NCBI RefSeq assembly: GCF_024323335.1
Contig: NC_066579.1
Coordinates: 354,461,400-354,525,399 of the forward strand
Direction: 5' to 3'
DNA from: Lathyrus oleraceus
Taxonomy: Eukaryota > Streptophyta > Magnoliopsida > Fabales > Fabaceae
DNA: 64,000 bases
Part shown: one piece after another, positions 36,058 to 48,158 of the stretch
Numbering within the stretch: the stretch's first letter is position 1
How the letters are laid out: every line of letters begins with the position of its first letter
The notes under the pieces: generated by a model
Database searches by the model: none
Seen by the model: the letters and a program-made list of their open reading frames with translations, nothing else
What the model was told of the DNA's origin: nothing
Translations under genes and position numbers: made by a program

Positions 36058-36184
36058 TTCCCCTACGCAAGGACAAAGGACTAGCCTAACCAGAGACTGG
36101 GAAATGACATACTAGAAGGGAGACTAACTCGAGCCTAATAGTTATCATGCAAATTCACCATGGTCCTAGGTCAAGGTTTTTATC

Positions 36185-37502
36185 TAAATAAGGCAAAGCA
36201 TGCAAGTTCAAAGCTCATTGAAGCAACAGAATGAACAAATCCACATTAATTCAAAAATGATTCAATAAATCTCAAGAAAAATCATGGCTAAATAGCACAC
36301 ATCACATGATCAGCACACCAAAAATCAAGGCATTTCGACAAGTCTAAGCATGGCAAATAAATTCATCAAGTCATGGTAAGCACAAACAAGCTTAAATAGG
36401 ACCACAATTGGTACATCAACTTCACACAAGCCTAAAACAGAATCCAAACATGATAAAGACATCAAACCAAAGCCACAATAAACTTCAAAGTGTCTAGAAA
36501 CAATGTGCAAAATTTCAAATCCATATGATAAACAACCAACATTTCACAAATCATTGAAGTTCATGACTATTCAAAACTCCACAAATGACAAGCCAGAAAG
36601 GAAAATTCCAAACATATCAGAAATGAATCTAAAATTTCCACAAAAATTCATGATCAATCCTAACATCCAGAAGTAGCATCATGCAAAAAATCACATCAAT
36701 TGGCATTTATTTGGCATGGCAAAGAAAATCATCATATTGAGCAAGCAATGGTGTGACACACATTGTCACACCTACATTAACCAGATCATATCTCAACAAC
36801 CAGAAATGCTAAAAATGCAAACTCAACACCGAAAGGTCCCTAAAGATGTCTAGTTTAAGCATGCAGAGTTTCAAGAGCATTGGATAAAATCTCATCATTT
36901 CACAAAGAAAATGGCAAGCAAGGTACAAGATAGCACACGTGTGAACAATCCCTAAGAAAAATTAAATTCCAACCGTGCACAATTTATGGAAAAATAGTCA
37001 TAAAAAACTAGAACTCATGAGGAACAACATGCAAAAATTCCCAGGTCATTTGGATCATCCATCAATGAGTTATGAATTTTCTAAGTGAATGAAAAATTAA
37101 AATCATGTGAAGAACTAGCATGAATAGCATGGAATAAAAATGCAAAGGCATATTGGAAACTGTCTCCACCAAGGATCGAATGGGAGAAACATTTGAAAGT
37201 GGCGCGTTTCATCATGAAACGCATCGTTTCATTAAGTACATGTGGCAGCGAGAAGCAATTTGGACCAATCAGTATGACACGCAGAGTACACGTTGGACCA
37301 ATGCATGGCGAATAACATGAAATCACATGCAACAAGCGCTGAAACGGATCAAACGCTATTCTGGACAGAAAACCCTAAGTGTTCATCATGTTCATACGTG
37401 TTCTTCAGGCCAAGAACAAAAATGCTCAAAAATTCAAAATTCACACATCATTAGATTCATCTTTCCACGTACATCAACAATCAATGATCAATTTAACCTA
37501 AT
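36185..37502. repeat. LTR-internal repeat R1
   Basis: 1.32-kb unit repeated at 38172-39473 in direct orientation. The single copy in the right LTR (about 55490-56803) is closer to this R1 than to R2. Confidence 0.9.
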
Positions 37503-38171
37503 GTGAGCAAAGGGATGACACACTGAATAGCAGGAGATGGACTACACATCTCTTTTATCTGCCAATTGCCTTATCAAAGGTCTTTTCCTGCTTGGCACAA
37601 AAATAAACAAACACAAGCATTGCCTCTTAAGGAGGACTTCAGACAGGTGCCTGCCCAAGTAACAGGACAGGTCTTCCAGACTACATGAAGTCAGTGAATT
37701 ATACCTCTAGTGGTCAAGCAACCAAGCAAATAGCAAAAGCAAGTTCAAAGAACTTAAGCAACTAATGTACCTGAAAACAAACTCAGTCAGTACACAACTC
37801 ACAAAGTCAAACAGACAATCCAAAAGTCAACAGTTAACTGTACAAAGTCAAACAAGCAAGAATACAATGTGCAAGGCACAAGCTCAATTCAAATGAGCTA
37901 AAAGCCACCTACAACACAAGTCAAGATTAGTCAACATTCAACAATCAACCAACTTTAAGCTAATGAATCAATCTCCTCAAGGCCACATGCTGTTTATCCT
38001 GAAAACAAAGCTCAAACATAAGCACCAACTACTAGGACAGGGCCTAGGGTCAAAGGGGGATAAATAATTCAAAACAGAACATGAAAATTGACATGAATCA
38101 ACTTTAATCCAATAAGAACCTAATCCAAAAGGTCTCACATCCATATCATGCACCAAAATCATTTCACAAGT

Positions 38172-39473
38172 TAAATAAGGCAAAGCATGCAAGTTCAAAG
38201 CTCATTGAAGCAACAGAATGAACAAATCCACATTAATTCAAAAATGATTCAATAAATCTCAAGAAAAATCATGGCTAAACAGAACATATCACTTGATCAG
38301 CACACCAAAAATCAAGGCAATTGGACAAGTCTAAGCATGGCAAATAAATTCATCAAGTCATGGTAAGCACAAATAAGCTTAAAAAGGACCACAATTGGTA
38401 CATCAACTTCACACAAGCCTAAAACAGAATCCAAACATGATAAAGACATCAAACCAAAGCCACAATAAACTTCAAAGTGTCTAGAAACAATGTGAAAAAT
38501 TTCAAATCCATATGATAAACAACCAACATTTCACAAATCATTGAAGTTCATGACTATTCAAAAGTCCACAAATGACAAGCCAGAAAGGAAAATTCCAAAC
38601 ATATCAGAAATGAATCTAAAATTTCCACAAAATTTCATGATCAATCCTAACATCCAGAAGTAGCATCATGCAAAAAATCACATCAATTGGCATTTATTTG
38701 GCATGGCAAAGAAAATCATCAAATTGAGCAAGCAATGGTGTGACACACATTGTCACACCTACATTAACCAGATCATATCTCAACAACCAGAAATGCTAAA
38801 AATGCAAACTCAACACCAAAAGGTCCCTAAAGATGTCTAGTTTAAGCATCCAAAGTTTCAAGAGCATTGGATAAAATCTCATCATTTCACAAGATACAAG
38901 ATAGCACACATGTGAACAATCCCTAAGCAAAATTAAATTCCAACCGTGCACAATTTCTGGAAAAATAGTCATAAAAAACTAGAACTCATGAGAAACAACA
39001 TGCAAAAATTCCCAGGTCATTTGGATCATCCATCAATGAGTTATGAATTTTCTAAGTGAATGAAAAATTAAAAACATGTGAAGAACTTGCATGAATAGCA
39101 TGGAATAAAAATGCAAAGGCATATTGGAAACTGTCTCCACCAAGGATCGAATGGGAGAAACATTTGGAAGTGGCGCGTTTCATCATGAAACGCACCGTTT
39201 CATTAAGTACATGTGGCAACGAGAAGCAATTTGGACCAACCAGTATGACACGTAGAGTATACGTTGGACCAATGCATGGCGAATAACATGAAATCACATG
39301 CAACAAGCGCTGAAACGGATCAAACGCTATTTTGGACAGAAAACCCTAAGTGTTCATCATGTTCATACGTGTTCTTCAGGCCAAGAACAAAAATGCTCAA
39401 AAATTCAAAATTCACACATCATTAGATTCATCTTTCCACGTACATCAACAATCAATGATCAATTTAACCTAAT
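38172..39473. repeat. LTR-internal repeat R2
   Basis: Second copy of R1, several percent different, with a small deletion near 38893. The divergence from R1 suggests the duplication predates insertion of this element. Confidence 0.9.
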
Positions 39474-40010
39474 TCTCATTAACATGAATGGATCGAGCAA
39501 AAGAAGTTTCCTAGATCAAACTTAAAATCACAATATCTATCTCATTTCTCCATGGAAATTGATGATCCAAAGCTCAAGGCAATCAGTGTTGAAAGATCTA
39601 CCACATGCATATAACTATTTCAAGAATCGTGACATTCGAAATCTAACCTTGTTGGAAGTGCAGAACTGGAACAGAGTGATTCAGGCCTTGTAACGTAGAA
39701 ATAGATGCTCCTTAGCTCTTGAATGAATGAATGGAGGAAAGTTTGAGTGTTAATCGTGCTTGATATTGCTGGAACCTCCAACTGCCATTGATGATGCAAA
39801 ACTTCCACAGTTCCAAATCAGCTCGAAAATGGATGGATCTTGCTTCCAAAATGTCCAAGCATGCTTGTGGATCAAGGATTGATCAAGAACAAGGCAAGGT
39901 TTATGGATAAATTTGATGAAAAAGTGAGAGAACCAAATGAAGAAAATTGTGCAAATGGATCTAGATCTGAGAATTTTTGATGTCTTAATCCAATTTCTGT
40001 TATGATTATG

Positions 40011-40020
40011 CTATATATAT
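40011..40020 (-). promoter_or_regulatory. TATA-like box, Ogre-3 3' LTR
   Basis: ATATATATAG on the minus strand, about 1.0 kb into the LTR in element orientation; conserved at 57166-57175 in the 5' LTR. Promoter role is inferred. Confidence 0.4.
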
Positions 40021-41028
40021 GTTGTGCTAATGATGTATGCTAATCACAATTAAGCCAAATGCCAAGGATTAATGAAATTGAAGTGTTGATGCAAATTGGC
40101 AAATTCACCCTCATGTGTGCATGCCAATGCTACAGTACACGAAATGCATGGGAAATTCACTTGAAATGCTATGTGGAAGCCAAATGCAATGCTTGGGAGT
40201 GAAAACAATGCTTAACTTTTGAATTTGACTTTTCCCTCCAAAATTCAAATGGAAAGTCAAATATTTTTATGCTCAAAATGCATGGCTTATGATGCATAAA
40301 TTGGATAGTACATGTCAAAACAAGAATGTTGCAAAAAGAACCACTTCAATTGGCCTTATGGTTCAAAAGTTATGCACTTGTGAAGTTCAAATTGACTTGG
40401 CAATGACTGATCCATATCTTTTCAACCATACATGAGAAATTCATGTTCTTGGACTTTTTGGAAAGGTGAGAGAAAGATCCTCAACTTTAATGTTGGACAA
40501 AATTTCATTTGAAACTTGCTTGATGATGTAAACTTGAGGAGAAAACCTTTCCATTTTTGGCAATTTCAAATTACAGGTCACTTACTATTTTTGGAAACTT
40601 TCATCTGACCTCAAATTCTTCATTGTTGATGTTTGAAATGTCAAATGAGACTTGTATGGACATGAATGAGGCCTCTCTAACCATCTCCCACATTCAAATC
40701 CGTGATTGAATTGACAGTTGACTTTTGTTGACTTTCTAGGGTTTCAGATGAATTGCATCTTGACTGATGATCTCTGAACATCCAACCTTTGGCCAAACCA
40801 CTTCAAAATGACCCCTAGGTCATATGAACTTGTTGAACCAACCCTAGGGCTTTGCTTCCATAGGAAATGCACTTGCTTTCTTGCACAATTGGATCTCCTG
40901 ACCAGTCTTGACTGATGACTTGTACTAGGCAATGGACAATGCAATGCTATGTAGTGGACAATGCAATGCTAATGACCTAAAATGAAAATGAATGTACAAA
41001 ATGGGAGGTGCAAATTTGAGGTGCTTTA

Positions 41029-41045
41029 GCTGCCCCTATTCAATC
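41029..41045 (-). other. Polypurine tract, Ogre-3
   Basis: GAATAGGGGCAGC on the minus strand, directly before the 3' LTR and identical to that of Ogre-2. Confidence 0.85.
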
Positions 41046-41226
41046 AACTGGGAACCCGAACGGATGAGAGCAACGGCTGTCAGACCTTCAGGGTAAACAG
41101 GGATTGAATACCGAAGAACCGTAGAAATTTGCACTCTGTGGGGATCCAACAGTAACCTCAACTGAATCTGATATTTATTACTGGGGACTTTGATTCTTTT
41201 TTCTCAAAGGTACAACCACATCCAGA

Positions 41227-42735
41227 CATCGAAAGACCATGAATGGGAATAAAAATCACAACTAGACGTCAATGGACGACCAGGAAAAACTCGACGTTTA
41301 TCGAAACCAACGGAGAGGTAACCAGACATCAACGGATGACTGGAAGAGGTACAACCCTACGTCAACGGACGACATGGGAAAAACTCGACGTTTACCGAAA
41401 CCAACAGAGAGGTAACCCTACTAGGGACGACCAGGAAAAACTCGACGTTTACCAAAACCAACGGAGAGGTGACCAGACATCAACGGATGAATGGGAAGAC
41501 TCGACCAGACATCAACGGACGAACGGGAGAAGCTCGACGTTTATCGACACCAACGGAGAAGGAGAAGCTCGACGTTTATCGACACCAACGGAGAAAGGTG
41601 ACCAGACATCAACGGATGAATGGGAAGACTCGACCAGACGTCAACGGACGAACGGGAGAAGCTCGACGTTTATCGACACCAACGGAGAAGGAGAAGCTCG
41701 ACGTTTATCGACACCAACGGAGAAAGGTGACCAGACATCAACGGATGAATGGGAAGACTCGACCAGACGTCAACGGACGAACGGGAGAAGCTCGACGTTT
41801 ATCGACACCAACGGAGAAGGAGAAGCTCGACGTTTATCGACACCAACGGAGAAAGGTGACCAGACATCAACGGATGAATGGGAAGACTCAACCAGACGTC
41901 AACGGACGAACGGGAGAAGCTCGACGTTTATCGACACCAACGGAGAAGGAGAAGCTCGACGTTTATCGACACCAACGGAGAAAGGTGACCAGACAGGACG
42001 TGTACCGACGACTCTACTAGGGAACTCTGACTGGGGATCGACCAGAAATTAATGAATGACTGGGGAATAGGGTATACAATCAGACATCAACGGACGAATG
42101 AGAAAAACTCAACATTTATCGAGACCAACGGAGAGGTAAACTGGACATCACTGGATGAACTGTGGGGAAGGGTATAACTAGACGCCAACAGACGCATAGG
42201 AAAAACTCAACGTTTATCGAAACCAATAGAGAGGTAACTCTAAGGGGAAAGGTATCACTATACGTCAACGGACGTATAGGACAAACTCAACGTTTATTGA
42301 AACCAACGGAAAGGTGACCCTTCTGGGGAAAAGCTAACCACAACCAAACGTCAATGGACGATTGGGAAAAACTCAACGTTTATCAACACCAACGGAGAGG
42401 AGAACTGCTTGGGGAATCAATAGTCATTAGCAAATGATCTGTGGGGAATATGCAACTATACATCAACGGACGAATAGGAAAAACTCGACGCTTATCGACA
42501 CCAACGGAGAGGTGACTCTTATTGGGGATAATTAAACTAGACGTCCACGGACGAATAGAAAAAACTCATCGTTTATCGACACCAACGGAGAGGTGACCTC
42601 CGGGGAGGGTTAAGGGTATTACAAACATCGAAAGATGATGTTTACCGACATCAAAAGAAGACCAGACATCAACGGATGACTGTGCGAGACTCGATGTTTA
42701 CCGACACTGAAAGAATGGTGTTGACCGACACCAAA
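41227..42735. repeat. Degenerate array of AACG-loop hairpins
   Basis: Core CGTC-AACG-GACG or CATC-AACG-GATG with variable outer arms. Examples: CTATACGTC/GACGTATAG, a perfect 9-bp stem (42258-42279); CCAG...CTGG (41322-41343) and CCAA...TTGG (42344-42365), each with one A-A mismatch. Companion hairpins: CATC-GAAA-GATG (42626-42637), GATGT/ACATC (42637-42652) and GGTGT/ACACC (42717-42732). Confidence 0.8.
41490..41997. repeat. 129-bp tandem minisatellite, about four copies
   Basis: The same landmark (AGAAGCTCGACG) recurs at 41529, 41658, 41787 and 41916, exactly 129 bp apart and nearly identical between copies. It is built from the shorter hairpin units of the surrounding array, so it is a local higher-order amplification. 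Confidence 0.92.
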
Positions 42736-43079
42736 GAAAGAACACACGCGGGTGCTGACATGACACTGACCATTATCACAAGATGACATCTACATATGTC
42801 GGGGCAAGGCTAAACACTTGCTGGGATCTAACTGGGGAGAAACGGACTTTCCTTCACACACGGGTGAGGAAATAAACCTCTCTGGGGGATATCAATCCTG
42901 AATGCTGTCAGGAGCAACTGTAGCAAATGTGTCGTACAGCTGTTGAACCACGATCCGCTTCTGCCGGGGATATGGTCTGATTGGTTTCCAACACATGAAT
43001 GCATATGTTTGAATTTTTCTATGGCGTAATGCTTCATATTGAATGGAAATGCTACGCATTTTTGAGGATGCAATGGTTA

Positions 43080-43990
43080 CTATATGCCAAATGCAAAATG
43101 ATGAACTCCGCTGGGGAGCCAAACTGATCCGATACTCCAACTCTGTGGGGAGACTTTGCTTAAGGAATACTCTGCGGGGAGAGCACCGACTTCTCACTCG
43201 TGCTGGAGAAACAACACTGTTGCTGGGGAAAGGATAGACTCCACTGGGGACATCCTTCATAGGACCCAATCCACTCGGGGACTCCGCTTGCGGAAACAAT
43301 CAAAGCGACTCGCTGAGGAACTACACAAGGCGACTTCACTGGGGAGAGTTGCCAACAGGTAGGATAAACTCTGCTTTGGGAAACAAACGCTACTCCGCTG
43401 GGGAAAACTCAACCAATCCACAGGTAGGATAAACTCTGCTGGAGATAATCTTCACCGGACCTGATCCACTCGGGGAACCTGCTGGGGAAAACCATCAACA
43501 CAAACCTCTGCTCGGGAGATCTGCTAGGGAAAGCAACTTTGTTGGGGATAACACACCATACTCTGTGCTGGAGATAGGCATCCACAACCCTGCTAGGGAA
43601 AAGCACACTCTGGTGAAGAAAGTAGTACATCAGACTCGGTGCTGGAGGTAGACATCCACAACCCTGCGGGGAATAAGCGCTCAAGACCACGCTGAGGATA
43701 ACAGTACCTCGAACCCGACGGCTGGGGAACAACATCATTCCAACTGACACCTCCGCTGGGGATACACCATCCTTCCAACTCAGTGGGGATCTCAACTGGG
43801 GAAATACCTGGTGGGGAATACACCCACTTCCAGGTCTGCTGGGGATAGGCAATTCTTAGATCTGCTGAGGATAGGAGGCGCTATCCACAGGCGTCTCTGC
43901 AGGGGAGAATAGCTTTGAAAGCTCTCATACTTGCTTTGGAAAATATCTGCTGGGGAATCTGCCTTACAGATGACAACCTGCAAAACAGCA
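43080..43990. repeat. Dispersed CTCCGCTGGGGA-type motifs, Ogre-3 3' region
   Basis: More than twenty variants of a G-rich motif on the plus strand, spaced roughly 20-60 bp. GACTCCACTGGGGA at 43237-43250 equals 14 bases of this element's own primer site as read on the minus strand. CTCCGCTGGGGA occurs near 43108 and 43394. Confidence 0.8.
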
Positions 43991-44478
43991 CAACATACAT
44001 GCCCCGGGAGTTGCATGGACAAGATGCGCTCAAGTGTCCTCAACATTCAAAATGATTTTCAAATGTTTTATCTTTCAGCACGTTATTGTTTAGCCTTCAT
44101 GTTTTTATATGCAATGCTTATCAAAAATTCGGACGTTTTTGCAAACAAAACAGTAAAATAAAAACAAGAGCTTTTTATCTGAATAACGACTTTTATTGAT
44201 TGAAATTTGGCCTGAAAAGGCGAATACATCGAGAAGCAATTCCTAGAAAGAGGTAATTGCGCACAAAAGGAAAAAATCTATCCTAATGGCAATGCGAACA
44301 CGGCATTCACTATTTCCCAATTCTGTTATAACTCACAGATCATCAGTTTTCCTCCCAAATCCCTTGCTTTCTGAGAAGAATGACTGGACCGATCACATCT
44401 TTAGAGATGGCAGACGACGAAGCGCGATGTAGTACAGATAACTCAGACTGTAATCTTTGCTTTAAACCCTCTTTTGCC

Positions 44479-44674
44479 TGGATCGCCCTTTCAGGTTTTC
44501 AATCCACCGGGATACCCATTTTTGCCTAAGCCGCCCTTGCGGGTTTTCGACTTACCGGGTGTACAAATTCTTTTCATTTTTATCCCTAATTTTTGCCCGA
44601 ACCTTTTCTTTCTGTTTTTTTGGTTCGCCGGGATGCCCCTTTTTTTCCTGGACTATTTTATTCTTTTTGTCCAG
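44479..44674. repeat. Post-pol hairpin series, Ogre-3
   Basis: TGGAT/ATCCA (44479-44506), TAAG/CTTA (44527-44554), CGAACC/GGTTCG (44598-44627) and CTGGAC/GTCCAG (44648-44674). The order is the same as in Ogre-2, with different paired bases in three of four stems. Confidence 0.82.
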
Positions 44675-44683
44675 CTGGTCAAT

Positions 44684-47600
44684 TTACGCGAAGTATTTTT
44701 TGACTACATCTGAGTTAACAGGGGACGGAAAATCTTCACCATCCATAGTTGTAAGCATCAAGGCTCCACCGGAGAAAACCTTCTTCACAACATATGGACC
44801 TTCATAATTAGGAGTCCATTTGCCCCTGTTATTTGTACCGGGAGGAAGAATCCTCTTCAAAACTAGATCACCAGTTTGATAGCTTCGAGGACGCACTTTC
44901 TGATCAAAGGCTCTCTTCATCCTTCTCTGATACAACTGCCCATGGCAAACAGCTGCAAGCCGTCTCTCTTCAATAAGGCTCAACTCGTTAAACCTTGTTC
45001 GAATCCACTTGGCTTCGTCAAGCTTGACATCTAGCAAGACTCTCAGAGAAGGGATCTCCACTTCAACAGGTAGGACAACTTCCATACCATACACAAGGGA
45101 GTACGGGGTTGCCCCGGTCGACGTACGTACTGAAGTACGGTACCCATGCAAAACGAAAGGCAGCATCTCATGCCAATCCTTGTACGTCACGACCATCTTC
45201 TGCACAATCTTCTTAATATTCTTATTTGCCGCCTCTACAGTCCCATTCATCTTTGGTCTGTAAGGAGAAGAATTGTGATGTTCAATCTTGAAATCTCTAC
45301 AAAGCTCTTTCATCATCTTGTTATTGAGATTCGAACCATTGTCAGTTATGATTCTCTCAGGGACCCCATAACGACAGATGAATTCCTTCTTAATGAACCG
45401 GGCAACCACTTGTTTGGTAACATTAGCATAGGAAGCTGCTTCCACCCACTTGGTGAAGTAATCAATCGCAACCAGAATGAAGCGATGTCCATTCGAAGCA
45501 GTAGGCTCAATCTTCCCAATCATATCAATGCCCCACATGGCGAACGGCCAAGGTGAATTCATGACATTCAGAGGGCTTGGTGGTACATGCACTTTATCAG
45601 CATAAATTTGACACTTATGGCACTTCCGAGCGTACTTGAAACAATCGGATTCCATAGTCATCCAGTAATAACCGGCTCTCAACAATTTCTTCGACATTGC
45701 ATGACCACCAGCATGGGTACCAAACGATCCTTCATGCACTTCCTGCATCAACATGTCTGCTTCGTGTCTATCCACGCATCTGAGCAAGACCATGTCAAAT
45801 TTCCTCTTGTACAACACATCATCCTGATTCAAATAAAAGCTTCCAGCTAGCCTTCTCAGGGTTTTCTTGTCATTCTTCGACGCACCTTCAGGATACTCCT
45901 GGCTCTTGAGGAAGTTCTTGATATCATAGTACCACGGTTTCTCATCAACAATAGACTCGGCTGCAAACACATACGCAGGCCTCTCGAGTCGATTCACCGC
46001 AACATGTGGCACATGATTCCACCAACGAACTTTGATCATAGAAGACAAAGTAGCCAAGGCATCAGCCATCTGATTCTCGTCCCGGGGGACATGATACAAC
46101 TTCACCTTCTTGAAGAACGTCAGTATTCTTCTGGTGTAATCTCTGTAAGAAATCAAATGCGGCTGGTTGGTATTCCAATCTCCATTGACCTGATTGATCA
46201 CTAGAGCAGAATCTCCAAATATGTCAAGAGTTTTGATCCTTAAATCAATGGCTTCTTCTATCCCCATGATACAAGCCTCATACTCAGCTTCATTGTTGGT
46301 GACGTCGAAAGTCAATCTGGCAGAGAAAGGTATATGAGCCCCTTTCGGATTGATAAGCACTGCACCAACACCGTTACCATTCACATTCACAGCCCCATCG
46401 AACATCAATGTCCACCTGTCATCAGGATCCGGTCCTTCCTCGACAAGAGGCTCTTCACAATCTTTCATTTTAAGATACATGATGTCTTCATCAGGGAATT
46501 CAAACATCATAGGCTGATAGTCATCAATCGGTTGCTCGGCGAGATAGTCTGACAAAACACTACCTTTGATGGCCTTCTGAGACGTGTACTGGATATCATA
46601 TTCTGTTAAAATCATCTGCCAACGGGCAACACGTCCGGTGAGAGCCGGCTTCTCAAAGATGTATTTTACTGGATCCATCTTAGAAATCAACAAAGTGGTA
46701 TGGTTCAACATATACTGCCTCAGTCGGCGAGCAGCCCAGGCCAAAGCACAGCAAGTTTTCTCAAGCTGTGAATATTTAATTTCACAGTCGGTAAACTTTT
46801 TGCTAAGGTAGTATATGGCATGCTCTTTTCGACCAGACTCGTCATGCTGTCCCAATACACACCCCATCGAATTCTCAGTTACTGACAGGTACATTATCAG
46901 AGGTCTCCCAGGAACTAGAGGAATAAGGATTGGAGGTTTCTGTAAATATTCTTTTATCTTGTCAAAAGCTTTCTAACAATCATCATTCAACCTGATTGCT
47001 TGATTCTTTCTTAGCAATTTGAATATCGGTTCACACGTGGCAGTTAGGTGAGATACAAACCTTGCAATGTAGTTCAATCTCCCTAAAAACCCACGAACCT
47101 GCTTTTCTGTTTTCGGTTCAGGCATTTCTCGAATAGCTTTGACTTTCGCTGGATCAACCTCAATCCCTTTCTCACTGACAATGAAGCCTAACAGCTTCCC
47201 GGATCGCACACCAAACGTACACTTGTTCGGATTCATCCTCAGTTTGAACTTTTTCAACCGATCAAACAACTTCTGCAAATTAACCAGGTGCTCCTCTTCT
47301 GTCTGCGACTTCGCAATCATATCATCCACGTACACTTCAATCTCTTTGTGCATCATGTCATGAAAGAGAGTCGTCATAGCCCTCTGATAGGTAGCACCGG
47401 CATTCTTCAGCCCAAATGGCATCACCTTATAGCAAAACGTGCCCCAAGGTGTAATGAATGTCGTCTTTTCCATGTCCTCTGGCGCCATCTTAATCTGATT
47501 ATAACCAGAAAAACCATCCATGAAAGAGAAAACCGAGGATTGAGCCGTATTATCAACCAATACATCAATGTGAGATAATGGGAAATCATCTTTCGGACTC

Positions 47601-48158
47601 GCCCTGTTCAGATCCCGGTAGTTGACACACATTCTGACTTTGCCATCCTTCTTCGGCACTGGAACGATGTTGGCCACCCACGGGGGATAAGTTGTCACTG
47701 ACAAGAAACCAGCATCGAACTGCTTCTGAACCTCTTCCTTGATTTTAACAGCCATATCAGGACTCGTTCTGCGAAGTTTCTGCTTGACCGAAGGACAATC
47801 TTCTCTGAGAGGTAGCCTATGCACCACAATATCAGTATCCAGCCCAGGCATATCTTGATAGGACCAGGCGAATATCTCTACATACTCTCTCAGCATCTCA
47901 ATCAACCTGCTCTTGACCCCTGTCTTCAAAGCAGCCCCGATCTTGATATCTCTTCTGGCGTCCTCAGTACCAAGAGTCACAATCTCCAACTCCTCCTTAT
48001 GAGGTTGGATGACCCTCTCCTCTTGCTTCAGCAATCTAACCAATTCTTTAGGGAGTTCACAGTCTTCCTCACTCTCCTCTTCAGCTTGGTAGATGGGATT
48101 GTCGAAATCATACTGAGCCATAACAGAACTGTTCATAGTGGATTCCGTGAAATCACTT
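44684..48158 (-). pseudogene. Ogre-3 pol: RT, two RNase H domains, integrase (one stop)
   Basis: Reverse transcriptase with YVDD (47321-47332) runs from the putative acceptor to a TAG at 46973-46975. In Ogre-2 the same codon is CAG, so this is a C-to-T change. The frame then continues unbroken to the stop at 44684. It holds the classical RNase H, the archaeal-like RNase H (FDGAVN, NNEAEYEA, GDSALVINQ, DENQMADALA), the integrase HHCC finger, and DDE residues at about 45524-45526 (D), 45344-45346 (D) and 45233-45235 (E). The C-terminal segment resembles an SH3-like integrase tail; there is no chromodomain. Apart from the single stop, the enzyme motifs appear complete. Confidence 0.93.

Larger units (their letters stand above)
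35272..41028 (-). repeat. Ogre-3 3' LTR, long form (5757 bp)
   Basis: Contains an internal direct duplication (36185-37502 and 38172-39473) with a 669-bp spacer. It ends GGTGCTTTA next to the polypurine tract, while the other LTR ends GGTGCTACA. The spacer is distantly like part of the Ogre-2 LTR (about 23400-23550), so it is native LTR sequence. Confidence 0.93.
41046..44683 (-). mobile_element. Ogre-3 long 3' region
   Basis: Non-coding, 3.6 kb between pol and the polypurine tract. Contains a hairpin/minisatellite zone (41227-42735), a GGGGA-motif zone (about 42800-43990), an AT-rich stretch (44000-44460) without a recognised feature, and the post-pol hairpins (44479-44674). A 269-codon open frame over the minisatellite is a by-product of its 129-bp period, a multiple of three. 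Confidence 0.8.

Noticed and set aside
41243..42052. 269-codon open frame on the plus strand
   Set aside because: It lies over a minisatellite whose 129-bp period is a multiple of three, so the frame stays open by chance; a second frame is open as well, and no domain is recognisable.
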